From positions 1-21,788 of the IMG/VR virus record IMGVR_UViG_3300025645_000527: DNA of 21,788 nucleotides, one strand, 5' to 3'. The translations under genes and the position numbers were made by a program. This stretch comes from a virus. How positions within the stretch are numbered: position 1 is the stretch's first letter; every line of letters starts with the position of its first letter. Under the pieces are notes generated by a model. It was not told the DNA's origin, searched no databases, and saw only the letters and a program-made list of their open reading frames with translations. Of this stretch, positions 14,815-20,107 are shown one piece after another.

Positions 14815-15324
14815 ATGAATAAGCTAAACACTGCAACCGCTACCCGTATCACCGCTGCCGTATCTGCTAGCAGCAAGGCAGACAAGTCAATGGTATCGGC
14901 CATCGATACCCTGATAGCTGAAGGCTTTAAGAGCACTGACTTTATATCACCCAAGACGAAGGACACTAAGAGCACGGCGAGTGAGGAGTTGTTCGATAGT
15001 ATCAATGCCGCGATCATAAAAGGCTTTCCTGCTCCTACTCAAGCACTACTGATAAAGAACACTAAGAGCTTGTCCGATAGCCAGAAGGCAAGCAAGCGAT
15101 ACGCTCAGCAACAAATTGGCGCCAAACGCAATGACTTCAAAAGCGCATTAGAGAAGCGCACTAAGAAGGAAATTGAAGGCAGCACCAGTCGAACACGGAC
15201 ACCAGATCAACGTATCCGCGACAGCTTGAACGATATCTTGAAAGTGTGCGCCGGTTTAGAGGAACCAAAATTCGATATTATCAAAATGCGCCAGCAAGTA
15301 CTGGCCGCGATCAAACTACTATAA
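14815..15324 (+). CDS. Basic early protein of unknown function (169 aa)
   Basis: This is the first gene of the right arm, directly behind the strong promoter. The sequence is Ser/Thr/Lys/Ala-rich (TATRITAAVSASSKADKSMV), helical in appearance and basic in the middle (KRNDFKSALEKRTKKEIEGS), with no cysteine cluster or enzymatic motif. A C-terminal part (DQRIRDSLNDILKVCAGLEE ... IIKMRQQVLAAIKLL) looks like a helical bundle that could dimerise. I do not recognise the family. Promoter strength and first place suggest an early host-takeover or regulatory protein. It could be the binder of the nearby dyads, but no clear helix-turn-helix is visible, so this is speculation. GAGAGAA is the ribosome site. 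Confidence 0.7.
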   Translation: MNKLNTATATRITAAVSASSKADKSMVSAIDTLIAEGFKSTDFISPKTKDTKSTASEELFDSINAAIIKGFPAPTQALLIKNTKSLSDSQKASKRYAQQQIGAKRNDFKSALEKRTKKEIEGSTSRTRTPDQRIRDSLNDILKVCAGLEEPKFDIIKMRQQVLAAIKLL

Positions 15325-15331
15325 CTAATAA

Positions 15332-15351
15332 GGGGCGACGATAGTCGCCCC
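15332..15351 (+). other. Intercistronic RNA hairpin
   Basis: GGGGCGAC-GATA-GTCGCCCC is a perfect 8-bp stem with a 4-nt loop, 7 nt after the stop of the 169-aa gene and about 17 nt before the next start. No T-tract follows, so it probably does not terminate. It may protect the upstream message or act as a processing or pausing site. Confidence 0.65.
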
Positions 15352-15368
15352 ACTATTCGAGGTGAACA

Positions 15369-15527
15369 ATGAAACACGTTATCACGGCATTACTAGGATT
15401 CTTACTAGGCTTCTTACTAGGCTTTATCATGATCAACGCAATAACCGGTTGCCAGTCTTGGGACGAAGAGCACTGGACCGAGTACAGCTCCTGCATCACC
15501 CCAGCTATGATCTGGGGTGTCATGTAA
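15369..15527 (+). CDS. Small single-pass membrane protein (52 aa)
   Basis: A GAGGTGA ribosome site precedes the ATG. Residues 1-25 contain three LLGF-type units (ALLGFLLGFLLGFIMI) that form one very hydrophobic helix, followed by a polar part (GCQSWDEEHWTEYSSC) with two cysteines and a short hydrophobic end (ITPAMIWGVM). The helix could be a membrane anchor or an uncleaved signal. C28 could be a lipobox-like residue (ITGC), making a small lipoprotein possible. Such proteins in phages may alter the host envelope, exclude other phages or serve lysis; none is proved. Its stop codon lies inside the following terminator. Confidence 0.65.
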   Translation: MKHVITALLGFLLGFLLGFIMINAITGCQSWDEEHWTEYSSCITPAMIWGVM

Positions 15528-15549
15528 CCCGCTTCGGCGGGTTTTTTTT
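15526..15549 (+). terminator. Intrinsic terminator with UUCG loop
   Basis: AACCCGC-TTCG-GCGGGTT followed by a run of T is a textbook rho-independent terminator with a very stable tetraloop. The first two bases of the stem are the last two of the stop codon of the 52-aa gene. It ends the first right-arm transcript. Confidence 0.95.
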
Positions 15550-15570
15550 CGCCTCGATTTTATCGGGCAT

Positions 15571-15599
15571 TGATACCAGTTCCTCAGGTCGCGTTGCGC
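15571..15599 (+). repeat. 29-bp direct repeat, copy 1
   Basis: This copy begins TGATACCAGTTCCTCAGG and matches the copy at 15746-15774 at 28 of 29 positions. It ends in a CGCG-TTG-CGCG dyad that is perfect here and imperfect in copy 2. The two starts are 175 bp apart. Confidence 0.85.
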
Positions 15600-15612
15600 G
15601 AGCCGATAACAA

Positions 15613-15630
15613 CGGGTTGTCTATACATGT
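15613..15630 (+). repeat. 18-bp promoter-like repeat, copy 1
   Basis: CGGGTTGTCTATACAYGT occurs here and at 15657-15674, 44 bp apart, with one difference. Each copy contains TTGTCT, a -35-like box, and each is followed at promoter spacing by an AT-rich sequence. Confidence 0.7.
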
Positions 15631-15656
15631 TTGGCTATATATATATATAGTTAATC

Positions 15657-15674
15657 CGGGTTGTCTATACACGT
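15657..15674 (+). repeat. 18-bp promoter-like repeat, copy 2
   Basis: This second copy supplies the -35 box of the promoter candidate at 15661-15688. It differs from copy 1 by C for T near its end. Confidence 0.7.
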
Positions 15675-15688
15675 CACCTTGATATAAC
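15661..15688 (+). promoter_or_regulatory. Candidate rightward promoter ahead of dyad copy 2
   Basis: TTGTCT (15661-15666, four of six) is 16 bp from TATAAC (15683-15688, five of six). Transcription would start near 15695, so the dyad at 15701-15717 would lie just downstream of the start, a classic repressor position. The nearest downstream gene is over 600 bp away, so the transcript may be a leader or non-coding RNA. Confidence 0.4.
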
Positions 15689-15700
15689 ACACTAGGACTT

Positions 15701-15717
15701 GTTAGTGCGTCACTAAC
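15701..15717. repeat. 17-bp dyad repeat, copy 2 (centre CGT)
   Basis: A perfect GTTAGTG-N3-CACTAAC copy in the non-coding region, about 6 bp downstream of the predicted transcript start of the promoter candidate at 15661-15688. The central triplet is the same as in copy 6. Confidence 0.9.
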
Positions 15718-15745
15718 AAAGATATGGCGGAGGATTCTTACGTCG

Positions 15746-15774
15746 TGATACCAGTTCCTCGGGTCGCGTTGCGC
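15746..15774 (+). repeat. 29-bp direct repeat, copy 2
   Basis: This matches the element at 15571-15599 except for one A-to-G change. A 13-bp part of it recurs in inverted orientation at 21435-21447. Confidence 0.85.
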
Positions 15775-15860
15775 CAACGCAAAACAGCCATATTTGTAAT
15801 GTTCGCGTTCTAGCCTTAGTGCCCCGTGTACTGTACGAAAAAGGGGGGTAATGTTCTTGT

Positions 15861-15894
15861 ATTGTACGTTTTTTAAAGGCCCTAAACGTACAAT
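15861..15894. repeat. 11-bp inverted repeat with GTACGTTT core
   Basis: ATTGTACGTTT (15861-15871) and AAACGTACAAT (15884-15894) are perfect complements around a 12-nt centre. The core recurs as GTACGTTTTC at 16005-16014 and 16056-16065 and as TGTACG at 15832-15837. This may be a binding site of a replication or transcription protein. There is no T-tract that would suit a terminator. Confidence 0.7.
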
Positions 15895-16164
15895 GTAGTT
15901 TCGTGACATTTTGTTGTAGGCACTAGTAAGCACCGACGAAACATACCAGCGTCAAAGTATCGAGGTTTATCTATATATACTTATTCTTAATATCAATATA
16001 TAAAGTACGTTTTCCACGAAATTGGCTCCCAACCTTTTTGCCGCTCGAAATGACTGTACGTTTTCTTGCGTCTTCGGACCCCCTCTCAGCAGGTCTCTCC
16101 TATCTGCGCAAAAGCGAACATTCGAACAGTACTTATAAATCAATGACTTAGGTCACTTCACTGT

Positions 16165-16197
16165 AAGAACAATACACTAAACACAAGAACATTACAC
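16165..16197 (+). promoter_or_regulatory. Two AAGAACAWTACAC sites spaced 20 bp
   Basis: AAGAACAATACAC (16165-16177) and AAGAACATTACAC (16185-16197) differ at one base and start exactly 20 bp, about two helix turns, apart. They end 24 bp before the -35 box at 16221, a usual place for activator binding. The second is complementary over 13 bp (16183-16195) to 15848-15860. Confidence 0.5.
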
Positions 16198-16220
16198 AAC
16201 TCGACACGTTTTGGCATCCT

Positions 16221-16249
16221 TTGACATTCTTCGCTACTTGTGTCATAAT
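16221..16249 (+). promoter_or_regulatory. Near-consensus sigma-70 promoter of the MoxR/VWA operon
   Basis: TTGACA (16221-16226, perfect) and CATAAT (16244-16249, five of six) are 17 bp apart. Transcription should start near 16256, which is the first base of a 10-bp stem. It probably drives the whole right-arm operon from 16339 onward. Confidence 0.8.
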
Positions 16250-16255
16250 ATGTAT

Positions 16256-16312
16256 CTCGGTGGGGGTTCTCACAGTTAGTTAGTCAGACACCGCCCCTCG
16301 CGCCCCACCGAG
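16256..16312 (+). other. 5'-leader stem-loop of the right-arm operon
   Basis: CTCGGTGGGG (16256-16265) pairs perfectly with CCCCACCGAG (16303-16312) around a 37-nt loop. The left arm starts at the predicted transcript start, so the message would carry a capped-like 5' stem. The ribosome site (GGAG at 16325) stays outside. A role in mRNA stability or leader regulation is possible. Confidence 0.6.
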
Positions 16313-16338
16313 CCTTAAACCAACTGGAGTACACTGTT

Positions 16339-17274
16339 ATGAACCATACAACGCAGCAACACAATGTTAGTGAGCCACTAACAACTAACAAAGCACCACA
16401 GGCTCCAACAGCACCATCTATCGCATCTTCATCGATGTTGGTAGAGTTAAGTATCTCTACATGGACAGCGCGTAAGTTAGACAAGCGGGCGTCAAAGGAC
16501 ATCACCTCACAGAACTATGCAGCAGCAGGTGTGGCCAACGTCAACAAAAAGCTACTGGGCAACTGCGCAGAGCTAGATGCAGTGCAGAAGTTCACCGCTA
16601 ATGTCCGTAACCTACACTACTCTATGACTATGCCATGGTCTGATACCGGAATGCGTCTTCTGCCAACTGCGGCGTATTTCAAGTATCACCAGACCATGAC
16701 AGAGGTGCAGAACGAGTACGAACGTCTTGTAGCACAGTTTATTGATGCTTATGACTGGGAGATCAGTCAAGCGCAGGCCAACTTAGGTAACCTGTTCTCC
16801 CGTGAGGAGTACCCCGAAGCGGCCAGCATTGCGCAGAAGTTTAAGTTCCGGTTCTCATACATCCCACTGCCAGAAGCAGGTGACTTTCGCGTCGATGTTG
16901 GTAACGAGGGGAATCAGCAGGTCAAAGACCATTATCAAGCGTATTACGAGGCCCAGTTACACAGTGCGATGCAGGATGTGTGGCAACGTGCATACAAGGC
17001 ACTAACAGCAATGTCCGAACGGCTCGACTATGGTGACAGCGGACAGAAGAAGATCTTTCGAGACACGCTGGTGTCTAATGTGCTCGACATAGTAGATCTG
17101 CTAGACGTGTGCAATATCACCAACGATTCACAGATGTCGGCATTGCGTCTGAAGCTAGAAAACACACTGCGGGGGATTACACCAGATGCATTACGGGAGG
17201 ATGGGTATCTCCGCGCCGAAACGAAACGTGTGGTAGATGACGTTATCAAAGCACTACCATCACTTGACATGTAA
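16339..17274 (+). CDS. DUF3150-like protein, first gene of the MoxR/VWA operon
   Basis: This 311-aa protein has a disordered Thr/Pro/Ala-rich N-terminus (about residues 1-32) and then a conserved-looking core from MLVELSISTWTARKLDKRAS, through SMTMPWSDTGMRLLPTAAYF near residues 95-114, YERLVAQFIDAYDWEISQAQ, and FKFRFSYIPLPEAGDFRVDV, to a helical end. The core suggests DUF3150, a family I associate with phage and bacterial MoxR/VWA gene sets; the match is from memory. Role unknown, perhaps an adaptor or substrate of the ATPase. One 17-bp dyad lies in codons 10-15 and reads V-S-E-P-L-T. GGAG lies 10 nt before the ATG. Confidence 0.6.
   Translation: MNHTTQQHNVSEPLTTNKAPQAPTAPSIASSSMLVELSISTWTARKLDKRASKDITSQNYAAAGVANVNKKLLGNCAELDAVQKFTANVRNLHYSMTMPWSDTGMRLLPTAAYFKYHQTMTEVQNEYERLVAQFIDAYDWEISQAQANLGNLFSREEYPEAASIAQKFKFRFSYIPLPEAGDFRVDVGNEGNQQVKDHYQAYYEAQLHSAMQDVWQRAYKALTAMSERLDYGDSGQKKIFRDTLVSNVLDIVDLLDVCNITNDSQMSALRLKLENTLRGITPDALREDGYLRAETKRVVDDVIKALPSLDM
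16366..16382. repeat. 17-bp dyad repeat, copy 3 (centre AGC), inside a gene
   Basis: The perfect dyad occupies codons 10-15 of the DUF3150-like gene (GTT AGT GAG CCA CTA AC-). It sits in the disordered N-terminal extension, where the protein can tolerate the sequence. Confidence 0.9.
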
Positions 17275-17291
17275 GTTAGTGACACACTAAC
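17275..17291. repeat. 17-bp dyad repeat, copy 4 (centre ACA)
   Basis: The first base follows the TAA stop of the DUF3150-like gene directly, and the copy ends 21 nt before the ATG of the next gene, with the ribosome site between. Confidence 0.9.
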
Positions 17292-17312
17292 AACTATTCT
17301 GAGGAGAATAAT

Positions 17313-17588
17313 ATGATTACATTACGATCAATCGAGATATACGACGCAGGTAACGGTCTAGCACGAGCAGCGGGTGTTTATATGGACGACGACGACTATG
17401 TGCCAGCTGGGTACCTGTACCCTGACATTGTGGAGATAGTACCTGCGTCACCGTATTGGCTAGTCAAGAAACAGGTCGAGCGTATGGCAGAGCTGGAAGG
17501 TGTGAAGGTATACAACCACATAGCGATGCACGCTGGTGTACCACTCGACGAGTCCTTAGCTAAGATGAAGTTTACAACCACCCAATAA
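17313..17588 (+). CDS. Small unknown protein (91 aa)
   Basis: GAGGAGA lies about 6 nt before the ATG. The product starts MITLRSIEIYDAGNGLARAA and contains an acidic turn (YMDDDDYVPAG), a strand region (LYPDIVEIVPASPYWLV) and a helix (VKKQVERMAELEGVKVYNHI). It looks like a compact alpha/beta domain without cysteine or catalytic signatures. I do not recognise it. It lies between two dyad copies in the operon leading to the MoxR ATPase, so it may be an accessory of that module. Confidence 0.65.
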   Translation: MITLRSIEIYDAGNGLARAAGVYMDDDDYVPAGYLYPDIVEIVPASPYWLVKKQVERMAELEGVKVYNHIAMHAGVPLDESLAKMKFTTTQ

Positions 17589-17591
17589 TAA

Positions 17592-17608
17592 GTTAGTGAG
17601 TCACTAAC
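17592..17608. repeat. 17-bp dyad repeat, copy 5 (centre AGT)
   Basis: This copy starts 3 nt after the TAA stop of the 91-aa gene and ends 15 nt before the ATG at 17624. Its last base is the first base of the duplicated initiation segment at 17608-17631. Confidence 0.9.
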
Positions 17609-17631
17609 ACTAGGAGAACTACTATGAACAA
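17608..17631 (+). repeat. 24-bp duplicated ribosome-site segment, copy 1
   Basis: The segment containing CTAGGAGAACTACTATGAAC is identical to 17790-17813 over 24 bp. It carries the ribosome site, spacer, ATG and second codon of the 61-aa gene. Confidence 0.9.
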
Positions 17632-17809
17632 GTACCGCGAAGCACTACAGCAAGAGTTTGCCAAGTACGGATTCGCTGGATGCCCACTGACTGACGAGCA
17701 GATTGCAGATCTGCACCAGCGCAACATCAGTATTCAACAGGCATACAAGATCGGATGCGACACCAACAGCGGATTTACTTACACCGACTCACTAGGAGAA
17801 CTACTATGA
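17624..17809 (+). CDS. Small unknown protein (61 aa), coupled to the MoxR gene
   Basis: The product starts MNKYREALQQEFAKYGFAGC and has a helical middle (TDEQIADLHQRNISIQQAYK), ending YTDSLGELL. The final codons are the ribosome site and start region of the MoxR gene, which it overlaps as ATGA. AGGAG lies 8 nt before its own ATG. Because the same 24-bp initiation segment stands before both genes, this small gene may have arisen by duplication or insertion beside the ATPase gene. A small UBA-like or helix-hairpin fold is conceivable but not shown. Function unknown. Confidence 0.6.
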   Translation: MNKYREALQQEFAKYGFAGCPLTDEQIADLHQRNISIQQAYKIGCDTNSGFTYTDSLGELL

Positions 17810-17813
17810 ACAA
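17790..17813 (+). repeat. 24-bp duplicated ribosome-site segment, copy 2
   Basis: This exact copy of 17608-17631 provides the ribosome site and start of the MoxR gene and also encodes the end of the 61-aa protein. The full dyad does not precede this copy; only CACTA remains. Confidence 0.9.
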
Positions 17814-18906
17814 TGCAGCCCAGATGTACGCCCTCGGTCTTGACCAGATCATGTCAGCTATCAAAGCAGGTGGTACCAAGCGTACCGTACTGATCCAAGG
17901 CCACATGGGTACCGGCAAGTCCTCGCTACTCAAGATGTTAGCAGGTGAGCTACCGACTCACACCCCGTGTTACTTCGACTGCACGACTAAGGATCTCGGT
18001 GACATATCCATACCGAAGCTGGCCACCATGTCAGAAGAAGCGGGTACAGACTATGTATCGTACGCCACCAACGAGGAGTTAGGTGCACACCTCGACAAGC
18101 CGATCATCCTGATGATTGACGAGTACGGCAAGGCGAACCCCGCCGTCAAGAATGCCATGCTGCGACTGATGCTCGAACGTAAGATAGGATCGTATGAGTT
18201 ACACGAGGACAGCGTTGTGTTTGCGACGACCAACCTCGGTGCCGAAGGTGTCGGTGACTTGTTACCACCCCATGCCCGTAACCGGATGACTGTTATTACG
18301 GCCCGTAAGCCTGACCACATGGAATGGATCGAGTGGGGTATCAACAACGGCATCGATCACACACTACTGGGCTGGTGCAAGGATAACCCACACCTGTTTC
18401 ATGGCTTCGAAGATATCAAGAACCCAGATGATAACCCGTACATCTATCATCCCAAGCAGCAGCGTCCAGCGTTTGTTACACCTCGGTCACTAGAGGCGGC
18501 GTCCGACTGGCTCAAGACTCGCGAACAGTTCGATGATCAGACACTAACAGGTTTACTTATGGGTACTATTGGTGACCGAGGCGCGATGGATCTGATGGCG
18601 TTCGTCAAGCTGGCCGATCAGTTACCGTCACTCGAAAGTATCAAGCAGGATCCGCTTAACGCTAAGGTGCCTGACTCTGCCTCTGCGGTATGTATGGTGG
18701 TATACCGTAGCCTAGCAAGTCTCGACAAAGATTGGGTAGATGCGTGGATGGACTACATGCCACGACTGGACAAGGAAGCGCAGGGTATGTTTGCTAACGG
18801 TGTCCGTACCCCGAAGTATGCCAAGCAGCAGCTGATCATGACCAATAAGAAGTTCACACAGTGGGCCATGAACAACAACTACATGTTCGCAGCAGACAAG
18901 AAATAG
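17806..18906 (+). CDS. MoxR-type AAA+ ATPase
   Basis: I chose the ATG at 17806, with AGGAG 8 nt upstream; an earlier in-frame ATG at 17755 lies inside the preceding gene without a ribosome site. The 366-aa protein has Walker A GHMGTGKS at residues 32-39, Walker B IILMIDE at 100-106, sensor 1 FATTN at 139-143, and HARNRM at 156-161 with the likely arginine finger. A helical C-terminal half follows. MoxR ATPases act as chaperone-like remodelers that work with VWA-domain partners. The next gene encodes such a partner, so the two probably form one complex. Similar ATPase/VWA pairs occur in N4-like and other phages with unclear roles. Confidence 0.88.
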   Translation: MNNAAQMYALGLDQIMSAIKAGGTKRTVLIQGHMGTGKSSLLKMLAGELPTHTPCYFDCTTKDLGDISIPKLATMSEEAGTDYVSYATNEELGAHLDKPIILMIDEYGKANPAVKNAMLRLMLERKIGSYELHEDSVVFATTNLGAEGVGDLLPPHARNRMTVITARKPDHMEWIEWGINNGIDHTLLGWCKDNPHLFHGFEDIKNPDDNPYIYHPKQQRPAFVTPRSLEAASDWLKTREQFDDQTLTGLLMGTIGDRGAMDLMAFVKLADQLPSLESIKQDPLNAKVPDSASAVCMVVYRSLASLDKDWVDAWMDYMPRLDKEAQGMFANGVRTPKYAKQQLIMTNKKFTQWAMNNNYMFAADKK

Positions 18907-18922
18907 TTAGTGCGTCACTAAC
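18906..18922. repeat. 17-bp dyad repeat, copy 6 (centre CGT)
   Basis: The first base is the last base of the TAG stop of the MoxR gene. The copy ends just before the AGGAG ribosome site of the DUF2201 gene, 12 nt from its start. Confidence 0.9.
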
Positions 18923-18934
18923 AGGAGAATGAGT

Positions 18935-20107
18935 ATGTTATCTATCGGAAAACAACTTACACAAGAACAACGGTTATCCAAAGCAGTAGTGGATATTATG
19001 GGCAGTCCGAAGTACATAGCCCTAGCGGGTGTACTTATGATCGGGGATCGCAGCATAGACGATGATGTCCCGACAGCCTGTACTAATGGGCGTGATGAGA
19101 AGTACGGACGTGACTTCATCGACACACTTAACGACCCAGAGCTACGGTTCCTAGTACTGCACGAGTGTTACCACAAACTCTACCGGCACCTCACTACATG
19201 GCGGCACCTGTACGACGAGAACCCACAGCTAGCGAATGTAGCGTGTGACTTCGTTATCAACTGTAAGCTTTTAGATGACAACCGAGATGGTTGGGCGACG
19301 TTACCCGAAGGCGGCTGCTACGATCCGAAGTACCGGGGCATGGACAGCGCGAAGGTATACAGCATGCTCAAGGAAGATGGCGACAACGGTGAAGGTGCCG
19401 GGGGTATGGATGAGCACGACTGGGATGGAGCGAAGGAGCTTACTCAGGAAGAACAGCGGGAGCTGGCACGAGATATAGACGAGGCGATACGTCAGGGTGC
19501 GTTGATCGCCGGTAAGCTGGGCACTGGGGGTGATCGTGACTTAGCCGAACTACTCCAGCCCCAGATAGATTGGCGTGAGGTACTGCGCGACTTTATATCT
19601 ACAACGTGTGCAGGTAATGACTACTCTACATGGCAACGTCCTAACAGAAGGTATGTTGCAGGTGGTTACTACATGCCATCAGGTGTTAGTGAGAGTGTGG
19701 GTGAGCTGGTTATCGCCATCGACACATCAGGATCTATTGGACATACCGAGCTTAGCCACTTCCTATCCGAAGTGAAGAGTATATGTGACACCGTACACCC
19801 CGAAGCTGTACGTTTATTGTACTGGGACAGCGCGGTTTGTCAGGATGAGAAATATTTGATGCACGAACTCGATGATCTCATCAACACTACTAAGCCAGCA
19901 GGTGGTGGTGGCACGAATGTGGAATGTATCCCAGCGTACCTGACCGAGCACGGCGTCAAGCCACAAGCCGCCATAGTATTGACAGATGGATACCTTGGGG
20001 GTACATGGGGTAACTGGTCATGCCCCGTACTATGGTGCATCTTAGACAATAAACATGCCAACCCAGACGTAGGCGTAACGGTAAACATTAATTCAGGAGA
20101 TATGTAA
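18935..20107 (+). CDS. DUF2201-type protein: metallopeptidase-like plus VWA domain
   Basis: The start is ATG 18935, with AGGAG 7 nt upstream; an in-frame ATG at 18929 is too close to that site. The 390-aa protein has an N-terminal metallopeptidase-like domain with HExxH as HECYH (residues 76-80) and the family segment NVACDFVIN (101-109). A Gly/Asp-rich linker follows. The C-terminal VWA-like domain has the metal-ion motif DTSGS (263-267), T327 in GGGGTN and D351 in LTDGY, so all MIDAS positions are present. This is the DUF2201 architecture, normally paired with MoxR. It may be a protease, or a metal-binding adaptor that presents a target to the ATPase. The stop overlaps the next start (TAATG). 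Confidence 0.88.
   Translation: MLSIGKQLTQEQRLSKAVVDIMGSPKYIALAGVLMIGDRSIDDDVPTACTNGRDEKYGRDFIDTLNDPELRFLVLHECYHKLYRHLTTWRHLYDENPQLANVACDFVINCKLLDDNRDGWATLPEGGCYDPKYRGMDSAKVYSMLKEDGDNGEGAGGMDEHDWDGAKELTQEEQRELARDIDEAIRQGALIAGKLGTGGDRDLAELLQPQIDWREVLRDFISTTCAGNDYSTWQRPNRRYVAGGYYMPSGVSESVGELVIAIDTSGSIGHTELSHFLSEVKSICDTVHPEAVRLLYWDSAVCQDEKYLMHELDDLINTTKPAGGGGTNVECIPAYLTEHGVKPQAAIVLTDGYLGGTWGNWSCPVLWCILDNKHANPDVGVTVNINSGDM

Larger units (their letters stand above)
15550..16338. other. Repeat-rich non-coding region, candidate origin and control region
   Basis: About 790 bp hold no convincing gene; short frames here lack ribosome sites or run across repeats. It contains two 29-bp direct repeats, two 18-bp promoter-like repeats, one 17-bp dyad, a 16-bp alternating AT palindrome (15635-15650), an 11-bp inverted repeat (15861-15894), further GTACGTTTTC copies at 16005-16014 and 16056-16065, an AT-rich stretch (about 15966-16004), paired GAACAWTACAC motifs and a strong promoter. 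AT-rich DNA flanked by repeated short motifs is what phage replication origins often look like, but no initiator gene is identified in this window. Confidence 0.6.

Noticed and set aside
15332-15351. Hairpin after the 169-aa gene as an intrinsic terminator
   Set aside because: The stem is strong but no T-tract follows, so I list it only as an RNA hairpin.
15724-15813. A 29-codon plus-strand frame just after dyad copy 2
   Set aside because: It has no ribosome site, and most of its length is the 29-bp repeat, which is translated in no consistent frame elsewhere.
15520-15933. A 137-codon minus-strand frame in the non-coding region
   Set aside because: It begins at GTG without a ribosome site, runs across the terminator and both direct repeats, is opposite to its neighbours, and shows no familiar motif.
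17755-17805. Earlier ATG for the MoxR gene
   Set aside because: It would lie inside the 61-aa gene without a ribosome site, whereas ATG 17806 has AGGAG at good spacing and an ATGA overlap.
19684-19690. Single GTTAGTG or CACTAAC half sites, for example in the DUF2201, MoxR and small terminase genes
   Set aside because: A 7-mer is expected a few times by chance in this length, and these lack the second arm.
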